Assembly (NCBI RefSeq): GCF_021530995.1
Contig: NZ_JADYTF010000007.1
Location: 1 to 55,077 of the forward strand
From: Bacteroides caecigallinarum
GTDB taxonomy: Bacteria > Bacteroidota > Bacteroidia > Bacteroidales > Bacteroidaceae
Length of the DNA stretch: 55,077 nt
Direction of reading: 5' to 3'
The position numbers and the translations under genes are program-made. Positions 25,448-34,439 of the stretch are shown in pieces (position 1 is the stretch's first letter; every line of letters begins with the position of its first letter). The notes below the pieces were generated by a model. The model saw only the letters and a list, made by a program, of their open reading frames with translations. It had not been told where the DNA came from and made no database searches.

Positions 25448-25945
25448 TTCCACATCAATCGCCATTATATAATCATTCATATAGTAACCTCCTCCAATGT
25501 CGAAATCACCCTCCGAAACTTTTTTCATTCCCATGTGAAGATAAAACCCCAAAGCCGGATTGTGGCGGTTCACGTTCAGCTCCATTCTGCATGGTTTCCT
25601 GTTTATTTCTTTTACTGCTTCCTTGGCTTTGCAGAACAGTTGTTTTCCTATATGCTCTTTTTGAAATTCAGGCAAGACGTAGATTTTCTGCAGATGAAAC
25701 AGGTCTTCGCCTTCCTTCTGTATTGACACATATCCGGCAGGCCTGTTGTCCGAGTATGCCAGATAGTAGATATGTCCTTCTTCCGTCATCTGTTTTAAAA
25801 GATTTTCAGGCGAATACATCCAGTCCATCATGTAGTCAATCTGTTCTTTTGTCAGGATATCCTTGTAAGTTGCGGGAAATGCTATCCATGCCAACTCGTT
25901 TATCAGCTTGATATCCTCTGTAGTAGCTTTTCTAATGTCAGTCAT
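25445..25945 (-). CDS. GNAT family N-acetyltransferase
   Basis: A 166-residue acetyl-CoA-dependent transferase. The GNAT core is clear: IYVLPEFQKEHIGKQLFCKA (motif A, with the Q-x-x-x-I-G pyrophosphate loop) and NPALGFYLHMGM (motif B). Beta-4/5 LAYSDNRPAGYVSIQ precedes it. The substrate is unknown; relatives act on proteins, amines or antibiotics. It is a single gene with its own -7 box. Confidence 0.88.
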   Translation of the reverse strand: MTDIRKATTEDIKLINELAWIAFPATYKDILTKEQIDYMMDWMYSPENLLKQMTEEGHIYYLAYSDNRPAGYVSIQKEGEDLFHLQKIYVLPEFQKEHIGKQLFCKAKEAVKEINRKPCRMELNVNRHNPALGFYLHMGMKKVSEGDFDIGGGYYMNDYIMAIDVE

Positions 25946-25972
25946 ATATTCTTGTTTTTAGTTGTACTCTCG

Positions 25973-25980
25973 CAAAAATA
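25973..25980 (-). promoter_or_regulatory. -7 box of the GNAT gene
   Basis: Minus-strand TATTTTTG matches TAnnTTTG, 28 bases before the GNAT start codon. No clear -33 element. Confidence 0.45.
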
Positions 25981-26045
25981 CGTTTTTATCGGGCTGATTG
26001 TAGCCGGACTTTAGTTAATTGTATTAAAAATAGTAAAATATCAAG

Positions 26046-26064
26046 TACTTTGTAATACAAGGTA
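26046..26064 (+). promoter_or_regulatory. Candidate PadR operator
   Basis: A 19-bp inverted repeat, TACTTTGTA-A-TACAAGGTA, with eight of nine arm pairs matching and TGTA-A-TACA at its centre, the sort of site PadR regulators bind. It sits where the -33 element of the padR promoter would be, suggesting autorepression. Confidence 0.5.
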
Positions 26065-26077
26065 ATCTAATTATACA

Positions 26078-26085
26078 TATATTTG
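26078..26085 (+). promoter_or_regulatory. -7 box of the padR-pspC operon
   Basis: TATATTTG at 26078-26085. A GTG codon in the padR frame begins at 26085 at the end of this box, so translation must start later, at the ATG at 26115. Confidence 0.6.
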
Positions 26086-26114
26086 TGCCATACAAACAAA
26101 GTAATAATAAAATC

Positions 26115-26462
26115 ATGAATGTAGATAATGTAAAATCTCAGATGCGAAAGGGTATGCTTGAGTACTGCATTCTCCTGTTGTTGCACAGAGAACCGTCTTA
26201 TGCATCGGATATAATCCAAAAACTGAAAGATGCAAAGCTTATAGTAGTGGAGGGTACGCTTTATCCCTTACTTACCAGACTGAAGAATGATGGTCTCCTT
26301 TCGTATGAGTGGGTTGAGTCAACTCAAGGACCACCACGTAAATACTACAAACTGACCTCTGATGGAGAAGGGGTATTGTCCGAACTGGAAACAGCGTGGG
26401 ACGAGCTCTCCAATACGGTAAATCATTTAAGGAACGAACTTTTAACAATTGAATCAAAATGA
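26115..26462 (+). CDS. PadR family transcriptional regulator
   Basis: A 115-residue winged-helix regulator: MRKGMLEYCILLLLHREPSY, then GTLYPLLTRLKNDGLL (recognition helix) and GPPRKYYKLTSDG (wing). Length and motifs are typical of the small PadR class, which usually represses a neighbouring membrane or transport gene. The start at 26115 follows from the promoter position. It overlaps the PspC gene by four bases (ATGA), so the pair is translationally coupled, a common arrangement in Bacteroidetes. A palindrome upstream is a likely self-operator. Confidence 0.88.
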   Translation: MNVDNVKSQMRKGMLEYCILLLLHREPSYASDIIQKLKDAKLIVVEGTLYPLLTRLKNDGLLSYEWVESTQGPPRKYYKLTSDGEGVLSELETAWDELSNTVNHLRNELLTIESK

Positions 26463-27532
26463 AAAAGACATTGACAGTTAATTTAGGCGGCACTGTTTAT
26501 CACATAGATGAAGATGCATATGTATTGTTGGATAACTATCTGAACAATCTGAAATATCATTTCCGCACAGAGCCCGATGCCGATGAAATAGTCAGGGATA
26601 TGGAGAACCGTATAGCGGAACTGTTTTCGGAATATATCTCTCATGGCCAGCAGGTCATCACTATAGAAAATGTGGAAGAAGTTATAGCGCGCATGGGTAA
26701 GCCTGAGGAAATCAATTCGGAAAGCGACTCAAACGATAATGCCGATGAATCGTACAGAGCGTCGGATAACGGCGGGTCGTCTAAACGTCGTCTGTTCAGA
26801 AATCCTGACGACAAGATTCTTGGCGGTGTGGTATCTGGGCTTGCCGCATATTTCGGATGGGACGTGGCATGGACACGTATCGCTGTACTGGTTTGCGGCA
26901 TATTCCTGCATGGGTTTATATTGGCATATATCATAGCTTGGATTATAATTCCTATGGCACGTACTGCAACCGAGAAACTTCAGATGAAAGGTGAACCTGT
27001 TAATATGGAAAATATAGGGAAGACTGTGACCGACGGTTTTGAAAAGATGAACGACTATGTCCATTCAGACAAACCGCGTTCGTTTGTTGAGAAATTGGGA
27101 AATATATTTTTCTCGGTACTTGGTTTCATCGTAAAGCTGGCATTTGTCATATTGGCTATATGTTGTGCTCCTGTGGTGATAGTAGGCTTGATTGTGCTTT
27201 TTGCTTTGCTGATGGCCGCTACCGGAGTTTTGGTCAGTGTTCCAGCATTCTTCTATGAGGCTTTGCCTTACATCAACTGGGATATGGTTGGAACATCTGC
27301 GGGACTTGCTGTCACTATGGTTGTTTGCGGATTGTTGCTGATAGGAATACCTGTAGTTGGAATTATCCATCTTATACTTCACATTACCGGGAAGAAAGAG
27401 CCTATGTCCATTTCCATGAAAGTTGTTTTGATCTTGTTGTGGATAGTCGCGGCTTCTGTAAGTATAGTGTTGGTTTCGCAGGCACCGTTCATTATTCACC
27501 CGACTCATCTTCTGTTCCACAGAATATTGTAA
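26459..27532 (+). CDS. PspC domain membrane protein
   Basis: A 357-residue inner-membrane protein. A soluble N-terminal domain (1-85, MKKTLTVNLGGTVYHIDEDAY) is followed by a linker and a PspC domain (about 117-165, NPDDKILGGVVSGLAAYFGWD with a following membrane helix), then four further hydrophobic helices. PspC proteins sense or stabilise the membrane under envelope stress in other bacteria; here no pspA or pspB lies nearby. Control by the coupled PadR regulator is likely. Confidence 0.87.
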   Translation: MKKTLTVNLGGTVYHIDEDAYVLLDNYLNNLKYHFRTEPDADEIVRDMENRIAELFSEYISHGQQVITIENVEEVIARMGKPEEINSESDSNDNADESYRASDNGGSSKRRLFRNPDDKILGGVVSGLAAYFGWDVAWTRIAVLVCGIFLHGFILAYIIAWIIIPMARTATEKLQMKGEPVNMENIGKTVTDGFEKMNDYVHSDKPRSFVEKLGNIFFSVLGFIVKLAFVILAICCAPVVIVGLIVLFALLMAATGVLVSVPAFFYEALPYINWDMVGTSAGLAVTMVVCGLLLIGIPVVGIIHLILHITGKKEPMSISMKVVLILLWIVAASVSIVLVSQAPFIIHPTHLLFHRIL

Positions 27533-27560
27533 TTCATAAGTATAATATTTTCGGAAAAAT

Positions 27561-27600
27561 GTTATCTTTGCAGACATAATGTTATCTTTGCAGATATATA
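27561..27600 (+). promoter_or_regulatory. Tandemly duplicated -7 boxes before purT
   Basis: Two copies of a 20-base unit starting GTTATCTTTGCAGA (27561-27580 and 27581-27600) place perfect TATCTTTG boxes at 27563-27570 and 27583-27590. No good -33 box is seen for either. The arrangement looks like a recent tandem duplication giving two start sites. Confidence 0.6.
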
Positions 27601-27619
27601 GACAAAAAATTTTATAATT

Positions 27620-28789
27620 ATGACTAAAAAAATACTTTTGCTTGGCTCCGGAGAATTGGGAAAGGAGTTTGTAATTGCCGCCAAGAGATTGGGACAGTAT
27701 GTGATTGCATGTGATTCTTATGCCGGTGCACCCGCAATGCAGGTTGCCGACGCGTGTGAGGTGTTCAGTATGCTTGATGGCGATGCGCTTGACAAGGTTG
27801 TAGCAAAATATCGCCCTGACATTATTGTACCTGAAATTGAGGCTATTCGTACAGAACGTCTTTTCCATCTGGAGAAAGAAGGTATTCAGGTTGTTCCAAG
27901 TGCAAGAGCCGTGAACTTTACTATGAACCGTAAGGAGATACGTGACCTTGCTGCAAAAGAACTTGGACTTAAGACTGCCAAATATTTCTATGCCAAATCA
28001 TACGAAGAACTTAAAGAGGCTGCCGAGAAGATAGGTTATCCTTGTGTTATCAAACCATTGATGTCTTCTTCCGGTAAGGGACAGTCTGTAGCCAAAGGCC
28101 CTGAGGACTTGCAGTATTCATGGGATTATGGATGCAGCGGAAGCCGTGGCGACATCAAAGAGCTAATTGTAGAAGAGTTCATCAAGTTCGACAGCGAGAT
28201 AACACTTCTTACAGTAACTCAGAAAAACGGTCCTACATTGTTCTGTCCTCCTATAGGACACGTACAGAAGGGAGGCGACTATCGCGAAAGCTTCCAGCCA
28301 GCACGTATCGCTCCTGAACATTTGGCTGAGGCACAGCAGATGGCTGCAAAAGTAACTGAAGCCCTTACCGGTTACGGACTTTGGGGAGTGGAATTCTTCT
28401 TGAGCCATGACAATGGTGTTTATTTCTCAGAACTTTCACCACGTCCTCATGACACAGGTATGGTGACATTGGCAAATACACAGAACCTCAACGAATTCGA
28501 ACTTCATCTGTATGCTATTCTTGGATTGCCTATACCGGGAATTACTCAGGAACATATAGGTGCAAGTGCGGTAATTCTTTCACCGATAGCAAGCAAGGAC
28601 GCTCCTCGCTATAAGGGTATAGAGAATGTATGTTCCCAGCCTGACACATACTTGCGTATATTCGGCAAGCCATATACAAAACTTAACCGTCGTATGGGAG
28701 TAGTAGTTTGCTATGACAAGGTAGGAGGTAATCTTGATGTACTGCGTGACAAATGTAAGTCACTGGCTGATAAGGTAGAAGTATATTGA
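27620..28789 (+). CDS. purT: Formate-dependent GAR transformylase
   Basis: Phosphoribosylglycinamide formyltransferase 2 makes formyl-GAR from GAR, formate and ATP in purine synthesis. It is a 389-residue ATP-grasp enzyme: N-terminal Rossmann-like domain ([12 protein letters not shown]), ATP-binding core ([15 protein letters not shown], then [14 protein letters not shown]) and the metal-binding end [26 protein letters not shown], written here as pieces VEFFLS and [12 protein letters not shown]. PurT is distinguished from PurK by this last motif and by length. It is a single gene with a duplicated promoter. Confidence 0.93.
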   Translation: MTKKILLLGSGELGKEFVIAAKRLGQYVIACDSYAGAPAMQVADACEVFSMLDGDALDKVVAKYRPDIIVPEIEAIRTERLFHLEKEGIQVVPSARAVNFTMNRKEIRDLAAKELGLKTAKYFYAKSYEELKEAAEKIGYPCVIKPLMSSSGKGQSVAKGPEDLQYSWDYGCSGSRGDIKELIVEEFIKFDSEITLLTVTQKNGPTLFCPPIGHVQKGGDYRESFQPARIAPEHLAEAQQMAAKVTEALTGYGLWGVEFFLSHDNGVYFSELSPRPHDTGMVTLANTQNLNEFELHLYAILGLPIPGITQEHIGASAVILSPIASKDAPRYKGIENVCSQPDTYLRIFGKPYTKLNRRMGVVVCYDKVGGNLDVLRDKCKSLADKVEVY

Positions 28790-28847
28790 TACGTCTAAAT
28801 AGAAAATAAACGGAAATTAAATGCGTGCTAAACGCAGAATGTTAGAC

Positions 28848-28891
28848 AAACGCCCGCTGAACACTAGATGAACCCGGTGTACGGCGGGCGT
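28848..28891 (+). terminator. Terminator after purT
   Basis: A 9-bp GC-rich stem, AACGCCCGC (28848-28856) with GCGGGCGTT (28883-28891), and an inner CAC/GTG. The surrounding 28790-28957 region otherwise holds only AT-rich sequence with several short TTAG/CTAA inverted repeats and no gene. Confidence 0.65.
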
Positions 28892-28957
28892 TATTGTTTT
28901 AGGTAGCATTTAGAAACCGTTTAGTTTCTGTTAGAATACCATAGACTACATGTTCAC

Positions 28958-31168
28958 TCATGCATAACTGTGCATACCTCCAAGTATAAAGTTTACTCCG
29001 AAATAAGTAATCAGCACCGATATGAAAGCCAGTATGCAGAAACGGTGGAAGAACATCGGGCTTTTGAAAAAACGGATTGATTCGGTATGCAGTGCCGAAG
29101 AGTAAATCAGCATCGTTATGAGTGCCCATACCTCTTTAGGATCCCAGCCCCAATATCTTCCCCACGACACGTTTGCCCATATTGCTCCGATAAAAATCCC
29201 GAACACTAGCAGGAATACTGCCGGATAAAGGATTATGCGGCTGTTGTTTTCCAGATTGCAGACCTCATTGCTCCTGTTTCCGCTTCTGTGAAGAATTTCG
29301 GCAGAGATTCCGTTCAGCATCATGATGGCAAACAGGGAGTAAGAAATCATGATGGACATAACGTGTATGCTCAGGAGAGGCGATGACAGAACCGGCATAA
29401 GCGGTGTTATGGCAGGATTGCTGTCGCCCATCATTGCGACCAGCAGTGCGAGTCCGGAAATCATATAGCCTACCGATACGGAATTGTTCATGCGTCTGTA
29501 GAAAATAATGCTGAACAGAATTGAAACTACTGACATTATCAGCATCGTTTCAAAACCGTTTGAAACAGGTATGTGTCCGCTTATTATCCATCTCAACGCA
29601 ATAATTCCAAACACGTATCCTAGGGTAGGGAACAGCAGTATAAACAGGCAGCGGTTTGTTCCGCTCTTTCTCTTTCTCTTTCCCTTTACCACATTATAAA
29701 TCTGGAATATGTAGCCGAATATGCCTATTGTGAGACAGAACATGGCGAGCAGTTTCAGATTGGCAAATGAATTGTATATCCTCTCTGCCTTAAATTCTGT
29801 GTCCGATGGCAGCGAGTTCCCGGCTTCCTTTTCCTGAAACTTTATGATTTTGTCTGTCAGTTTTTCCGTTCCGTCAAAATCTTTCATTGCCACTTTCTCT
29901 GCGATATAGTTCATGCTGTATCTTATGAACAGCCATTTGTCGCGCTCAATGTCCGATGGCAGATTGTCGGGAATTGAGTACCATGTATATGCACCTTTCT
30001 CATTGTCGAATACCGGATATATCTTCAGAAGATTTCCGGTACATAATGAGCTTATCAGACTGAATTTCTCCGCTGCCTCTTCCAGTTCGCGGATGCGCTT
30101 TCTGTCTTTCTCGGTTTTCAGCTTATTGTCTATTTTAAATCCGTCTGTCCCTATAAAGTCCGTCAGTTTGGCATACTTGCTTTCTACGCCCAGTACTTTC
30201 TGAACATATTTACTTTTTATGCGGATAAATGGCTCTTCTTTCCAGTAGTCGTAATAGAAGAAACATCCCGTCAGTACTTGTTCTGCCGACAGATCTTCGT
30301 AGCTTTTCTCTCCGTATATCTTCTTTGTGAAATCAATGGCAAGGGTTTGCAGTGGGGCTATCCGGCCGTTATAATTTACGCGTATGTTTCCGAAGATTTC
30401 AGCTGTACCGGCAGGGAGAGTAGGTGGCAGTTTGTTTTCGGCAAACAATGACGCAAATGGTATGATGAGTAATATGAACACTGCAGAAATCCTTTTCTTA
30501 AAAGCGGATTTCTTTTCAAAGAAGAACAGTATCATTGAAAGAAAGAGGAGTAAATATCCCGTGTAAGTGACGGCAATGCCAATCGGGTCGTGGCTTACGT
30601 AAAGTGTGCTTCCCTTCCCGTCGGCATCATATCCCGACTGGTAGAAACGGTAGCCTTTATGCTTGAATATACGGTTCATCGAAACTGTTCCTTCCGTATC
30701 CGAACCGTCGTGTATTGAGATTGTGCTTACATAATCCATTGGTGTTGTCGTGCCTGAATAGTATTCTGTTCGGAATTCCTTAAGCGAAATACAAAAAGGT
30801 AGTTCATGTTCGGTTTCGTCTGTCGTCTTGAAACTCTGTCTCGGATTTTCGTCCATTCTGAGATGTATGCTACCTTGCAGTCCTGAAGTATGGGTTATTA
30901 ATGCACCAGCCAGTATAATGATGAAGGAGGCATGCATACAGAGAGTGATTATCCGTCTGTGAAGTTTCCGCTGTAGAATATAGATTATGCCTGATGCAGC
31001 GGCTACGAACCATAATGCTATGAAAAGTGGATTGGAATAGAAATATTGGTTGACAAATGATGTGCCGTATGTCTTTTCTGTTATTGTAGCTGACACCATT
31101 ATTATTATCAGCAGTGACATTGTGATGATGGTAGTGCTTTTGGAGATTTTCAGCAGCTTGTTAATCAT
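28958..31168 (-). CDS. Cytochrome c biogenesis protein CcsBA (ResB-CcsA fusion)
   Basis: A 736-residue System II haem exporter and cytochrome c synthetase. The N-terminal ResB/Ccs1 part has three early membrane helices, a large periplasmic region (about 100-190) and a fourth helix. A periplasmic linker (about 245-460) follows, then a CcsA part with many helices and the tryptophan-rich WWD haem-binding loop (WGRYWGWDPKEVWAL, near 670) flanked by conserved histidines (LSIHVM and HTESIRFF). It attaches haem to CXXCH motifs on the periplasmic side. It lies downstream of a di-haem protein gene that needs exactly this activity, separated by a 244-base region with a palindrome array. Confidence 0.92.
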   Translation of the reverse strand: MINKLLKISKSTTIITMSLLIIIMVSATITEKTYGTSFVNQYFYSNPLFIALWFVAAASGIIYILQRKLHRRIITLCMHASFIIILAGALITHTSGLQGSIHLRMDENPRQSFKTTDETEHELPFCISLKEFRTEYYSGTTTPMDYVSTISIHDGSDTEGTVSMNRIFKHKGYRFYQSGYDADGKGSTLYVSHDPIGIAVTYTGYLLLFLSMILFFFEKKSAFKKRISAVFILLIIPFASLFAENKLPPTLPAGTAEIFGNIRVNYNGRIAPLQTLAIDFTKKIYGEKSYEDLSAEQVLTGCFFYYDYWKEEPFIRIKSKYVQKVLGVESKYAKLTDFIGTDGFKIDNKLKTEKDRKRIRELEEAAEKFSLISSLCTGNLLKIYPVFDNEKGAYTWYSIPDNLPSDIERDKWLFIRYSMNYIAEKVAMKDFDGTEKLTDKIIKFQEKEAGNSLPSDTEFKAERIYNSFANLKLLAMFCLTIGIFGYIFQIYNVVKGKRKRKSGTNRCLFILLFPTLGYVFGIIALRWIISGHIPVSNGFETMLIMSVVSILFSIIFYRRMNNSVSVGYMISGLALLVAMMGDSNPAITPLMPVLSSPLLSIHVMSIMISYSLFAIMMLNGISAEILHRSGNRSNEVCNLENNSRIILYPAVFLLVFGIFIGAIWANVSWGRYWGWDPKEVWALITMLIYSSALHTESIRFFKSPMFFHRFCILAFISVLITYFGVNFILGGMHSYA

Positions 31169-31254
31169 ATATAGCGAATGTCTGTTTGAAAGACTGTCCT
31201 CCGATGTGTTGATAGGGGGACAGTCATAATTTTAAAATTAAGAGTTTGTCTTGT

Positions 31255-31341
31255 CCGACACGTGTCGGTCAATCGTCTGACACGTGTCGGACGATTGACT
31301 GACAGCTGTCAGACGATTGTTTGACACGTGTCAAACGATAG
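31255..31341. repeat. Array of four 14-bp palindromes, 22-bp period
   Basis: CCGACACGTGTCGG, CTGACACGTGTCGG, CTGACAGCTGTCAG and TTGACACGTGTCAA start at 31255, 31277, 31299 and 31321, exactly 22 bases apart. The 8-base spacers are tcaatcgt, its reverse complement acgattga, and acgattgt, so larger nested hairpins can form. It fills much of the 244-base gap between the di-haem gene and ccsBA. It may be a terminator, RNA-processing site or operator array. The rest of the gap shows no ORF and no clear promoter. Confidence 0.85.
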
Positions 31342-31412
31342 TGATTTCAGTAGTAAATATAACCGGAGATTTGAATAACCCTTCCTTAATATTGATTATC
31401 ATTCACAGGAAA

Positions 31413-33089
31413 TTAAATTGAATCGATAAACTTTACTATTGCGTCTCTGTCTTCTTTTGATAACTCCCTGAATTTCTGCACGGTATAGTATGCATCACTC
31501 TTTTCGTTGCCATGCCACATGATTGCTTCTATTACGTTGCGCGCACGGTTGTCATGAAGTCTGTCGGCCGTAGGCGAGCCTGTACATCTCTGGTGCAATC
31601 CTCTTCCCCAAAGCGGAGTTGTCCTGCACCATCCTGTGCGTATGTCGTTCACCATGTATAGCTTGTGCTGAATCATGTCCGAGTAAGGCCATATCTTCTG
31701 GTTAGGATATTTAGGAAGGCGGTTGTCGCCTTTGCTGAAAACGCCGTTAGGGTCGTAGAAATTGTCGTCGCCAGTAGTCCATGACGGTTTGTGGCAGTAT
31801 GTGCAGCCTATCTGTTCGAAGAGTTCTTTACCCTTCAGTACATCCGGGTCGTCAACATTTCTTGCTGCCGGCACTGCAAGGCCTCTGTGCCATACCATGA
31901 AGTCCACATAGTCATCATCACTCATTTCCACGTCAAGTTCTTTCGAGGTGAGATAAGCATAAATGGCAGCTTCAATGTCTGCCGGATTATCACTAGCGGG
32001 GTGCCATGTAGGATGGTTCTTTTCCGGGTCTGCCTGCTCTATATAATCCTTATATCCGGCCTGTACTTCAGGGTCTTTTGCAGAATATTTGGCGTATGTT
32101 CCTGCTGCGTCAAGGTAGTGGTATCTTCTGTTTGTTCTTGTCACGTTTGTGATATTCCACAAAGCGTTTGATCCTGCGGCGTCCTGCAAAGGTCCGCGGC
32201 TAAGGGCGTATGTGAACTTGAATGGATGCTCTTCTTTCACTGTTCCTGGAAGAACATCTGTCGGCTTTGAGTTGCTGTACTGTTTCACCCACTCTCCGTT
32301 CTTGAAGAATGCCGGGTTTATTCCGTTTGGCAAAAGTCCGTCGGCTTCTTGTTTGGCATATTCGGCTTTCAGGTCCTCACCGGAGATGGCATCAAGAAGT
32401 CCTGTTCCATAGATACCAATAGTTGATTCTATCCTCACATCATAGTCTTCGGGCAGGGTATATCCCTGATTGACTACATAAATTGCTTCTTTAGGTATTT
32501 TAACCTCGGGATATTGCAGTTCGTATTTCTCTCCGTCGGGGAATGTGTTGTTCCACTGGTCTGTATGGTTTTTCCATTCCACAGTTATCTTGCTTTCGTC
32601 CAGAGGAGCCTTGAATGGTTCCACCGCATGTGTCTGTGGCATACCTGCAAGCCAGCTTACGTATGCGTCTGTCTGTGGATTATAAACTACCAGCAGACAT
32701 CCGTTTCCTATGCTGTTTGTTTCGAATGTTCCGGCAGGAAGTCTCTTCCCGTGTCCGTATCCTGGGTGGCAGTGTATACACGATGTTCGTATGTACACAG
32801 GACCTAGTCCGTTTCTCACTCCGTCATGATTACTCATGAAAGGTTTTTCAAATAGTGCTTCTCCGTTCTTGAACTGGCTGTCCATGCCGGCCTGTTCTAC
32901 TGCCGGAGTTGGTTGTTCTAAGGCATTAGAGGTTGCCAGAAAAGCTGTGCCTAATTCACCGCCTGTGTAGTACCATTCAGGAAGCTCACCTGGCTGGTTG
33001 CCGTTATCCGGTGTGTCGCCGGTATTGTCCTGGCATGCAGTCAGTCCGGCAAATAACGCTGTACTTGCAAGTAAATAAAATTTCTTCAT
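31413..33089 (-). CDS. Di-haem oxidoreductase lipoprotein (DUF1111)
   Basis: A 558-residue exported protein of the di-haem thiol oxidoreductase/peroxidase-like family (DUF1111). It has a lipoprotein signal (AGLTACQ, Cys19) and two haem c motifs, CIHCH (about 104-108) and CTYCH (about 418-422). Segments such as NGLGPVY, TPLWGRGLH and HDNRARNVIEAI(M)WHGNE are typical. It resembles MauG and cytochrome c peroxidases in fold class; the substrate is unknown. In proteobacteria this family occurs with imelysin-like proteins in iron-regulated operons, and here imelysin is the gene before it. CcsBA downstream would attach its haems. Confidence 0.9.
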   Translation of the reverse strand: MKKFYLLASTALFAGLTACQDNTGDTPDNGNQPGELPEWYYTGGELGTAFLATSNALEQPTPAVEQAGMDSQFKNGEALFEKPFMSNHDGVRNGLGPVYIRTSCIHCHPGYGHGKRLPAGTFETNSIGNGCLLVVYNPQTDAYVSWLAGMPQTHAVEPFKAPLDESKITVEWKNHTDQWNNTFPDGEKYELQYPEVKIPKEAIYVVNQGYTLPEDYDVRIESTIGIYGTGLLDAISGEDLKAEYAKQEADGLLPNGINPAFFKNGEWVKQYSNSKPTDVLPGTVKEEHPFKFTYALSRGPLQDAAGSNALWNITNVTRTNRRYHYLDAAGTYAKYSAKDPEVQAGYKDYIEQADPEKNHPTWHPASDNPADIEAAIYAYLTSKELDVEMSDDDYVDFMVWHRGLAVPAARNVDDPDVLKGKELFEQIGCTYCHKPSWTTGDDNFYDPNGVFSKGDNRLPKYPNQKIWPYSDMIQHKLYMVNDIRTGWCRTTPLWGRGLHQRCTGSPTADRLHDNRARNVIEAIMWHGNEKSDAYYTVQKFRELSKEDRDAIVKFIDSI

Positions 33090-33143
33090 AAGTTAGTTAT
33101 TTTACATTTAAAGGATGTTTAATACATGTCTATGTTTTGTTAA

Positions 33144-33187
33144 ACAGTGAAAGGTGTATAACACTATGGTTACACACTTTACACTGT
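33144..33187 (-). terminator. Imperfect hairpin between imelysin and di-haem genes
   Basis: Inverted repeat of about 19 bases per arm with three mismatches, outer arms ACAGTG/CACTGT and inner GTGTGTAAC/GTTATACAC. No T run follows on the minus strand, so it is more likely an RNA stability or processing element than a full terminator. Confidence 0.45.
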
Positions 33188-33205
33188 AACTGTAAATATT
33201 TATTA

Positions 33206-34396
33206 TTAATTTTCATTCAATACGTTTGCTGCTTCACTAAGTGTATTTGATACTTTAGCCACTGCTGCTATGGCATCTTTGGTAGTCTGGCTTGTAGCAT
33301 TCTTTGCGAATGGTTCAGGAATTTTCTCTATAGATGTTATTGCGGCTGCTATAGCGTCTTTTACAGCTTTATCTTTTTCGGCATTTACCGATGCGATGAA
33401 GTCGCTCACGGACTTGTCTCCGTCGTTGCTGCCTTCGTATGCATTTTTGATGCTTCGGATATTATCTGCAAAGTCAACAATAGAGTTGAGACTGTATGGC
33501 GATTCGATATAGTTCTTATCCTCTTCGCTACTTCCGTTGGCAGGACGTCCCATTTTCTGTTCAGCCACTTCGTCGGCAATGTCGATGCAGCCTTGAAGGA
33601 TTTCCTGAGCGGCATCAGTGTAATTGACGTATTTGCTACCGCCTTGACCTGCATTTAGCATGCTTTCTCCGTAATTGAATGTCGGTTCAAGTTCGTTGTC
33701 GGTAAGTATTGTCTGTTTTTCGGATGATACATTGTCCATGCCTGCCCATGAAGCTTCGAGGCGTACACACTGGAAGCACAGGTCTTCAGCCACAGCTGCC
33801 ATGTAAATCATCTGGTTTTTGTTTAGTGAATTTACGTCTCTTGCCGATGACTTGTCGCCTGATGCGTTGAGCTGGAAGAGCATATACTCAATGGCATGGA
33901 AACCAAGCAGACCGTATCCCAGGTTTGCGCTTACGTATGCTCCACCTCCTTCACCGATAGCGTTCATCATGCCCTGGTTGTTGAGCAGCTGTTCCAAAGC
34001 CACCTTGTCAAGAGGCCATGAGTCGATATGCGGGTCGATGTTATAATCGGCTGCTGCGCCGAAAAGAAATGCTTCGCTCAGTTCCCAGTATTTTCTTGAT
34101 TCCTTCCAGTAGTTGCCTGCTTCTGTAATCTTTTCCTGGGCACCGCTCTTGTCGCCGTCAAATTTGTCTTTCGCTTCATTGCAGGCATTCATCAGTTTGA
34201 TGGCCGCATCAGCCATACTCTTGTAGGTTGTGATTACGGTGTTGTTCACGTAGGGAGTAACAGCATCTTTCAGTGTCTGCTCCTTTGCAGACAATTCGCT
34301 TGGGTTTTCACCATTGTTTTCATCGCACGATGTCATTGATGTTGCCATGATAGCACTCATTGCTATAAAGGCAGAAGTCTTTAAAATACTTTTCAT
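33206..34396 (-). CDS. Imelysin-like lipoprotein
   Basis: A 396-residue periplasmic or surface lipoprotein of the imelysin (M75) family. The signal peptide ends in the lipobox MTSC and the mature helical protein contains the family motif GxHxxE as GFHAIEYMLF, with IDSWPLDK before it. Imelysin-like proteins are implicated in iron uptake (structural work on the family; EfeO is a relative) and are not proven proteases. The ATG at 34396 was chosen because the signal peptide starts there; the in-frame ATG at 34423 would add nine residues without a signal-like character. It lies between the porin (43 bases) and the di-haem gene (116 bases). Confidence 0.87.
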   Translation of the reverse strand: MKSILKTSAFIAMSAIMATSMTSCDENNGENPSELSAKEQTLKDAVTPYVNNTVITTYKSMADAAIKLMNACNEAKDKFDGDKSGAQEKITEAGNYWKESRKYWELSEAFLFGAAADYNIDPHIDSWPLDKVALEQLLNNQGMMNAIGEGGGAYVSANLGYGLLGFHAIEYMLFQLNASGDKSSARDVNSLNKNQMIYMAAVAEDLCFQCVRLEASWAGMDNVSSEKQTILTDNELEPTFNYGESMLNAGQGGSKYVNYTDAAQEILQGCIDIADEVAEQKMGRPANGSSEEDKNYIESPYSLNSIVDFADNIRSIKNAYEGSNDGDKSVSDFIASVNAEKDKAVKDAIAAAITSIEKIPEPFAKNATSQTTKDAIAAVAKVSNTLSEAANVLNEN

Positions 34397-34439
34397 TTTA
34401 GTTGTTGAATTAAAGTTATACATGTTTGTTTTTTGTGGA

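Noticed and set aside
31255-31341. CRISPR-like array
   Set aside because: The repeats are 14-bp palindromes with near-identical 8-base spacers and no cas genes; CRISPR spacers would be longer and unique.
34424-34439. Separate promoter between porin and imelysin
   Set aside because: The gap is too short and contains no TAnnTTTG box; co-transcription is more likely.
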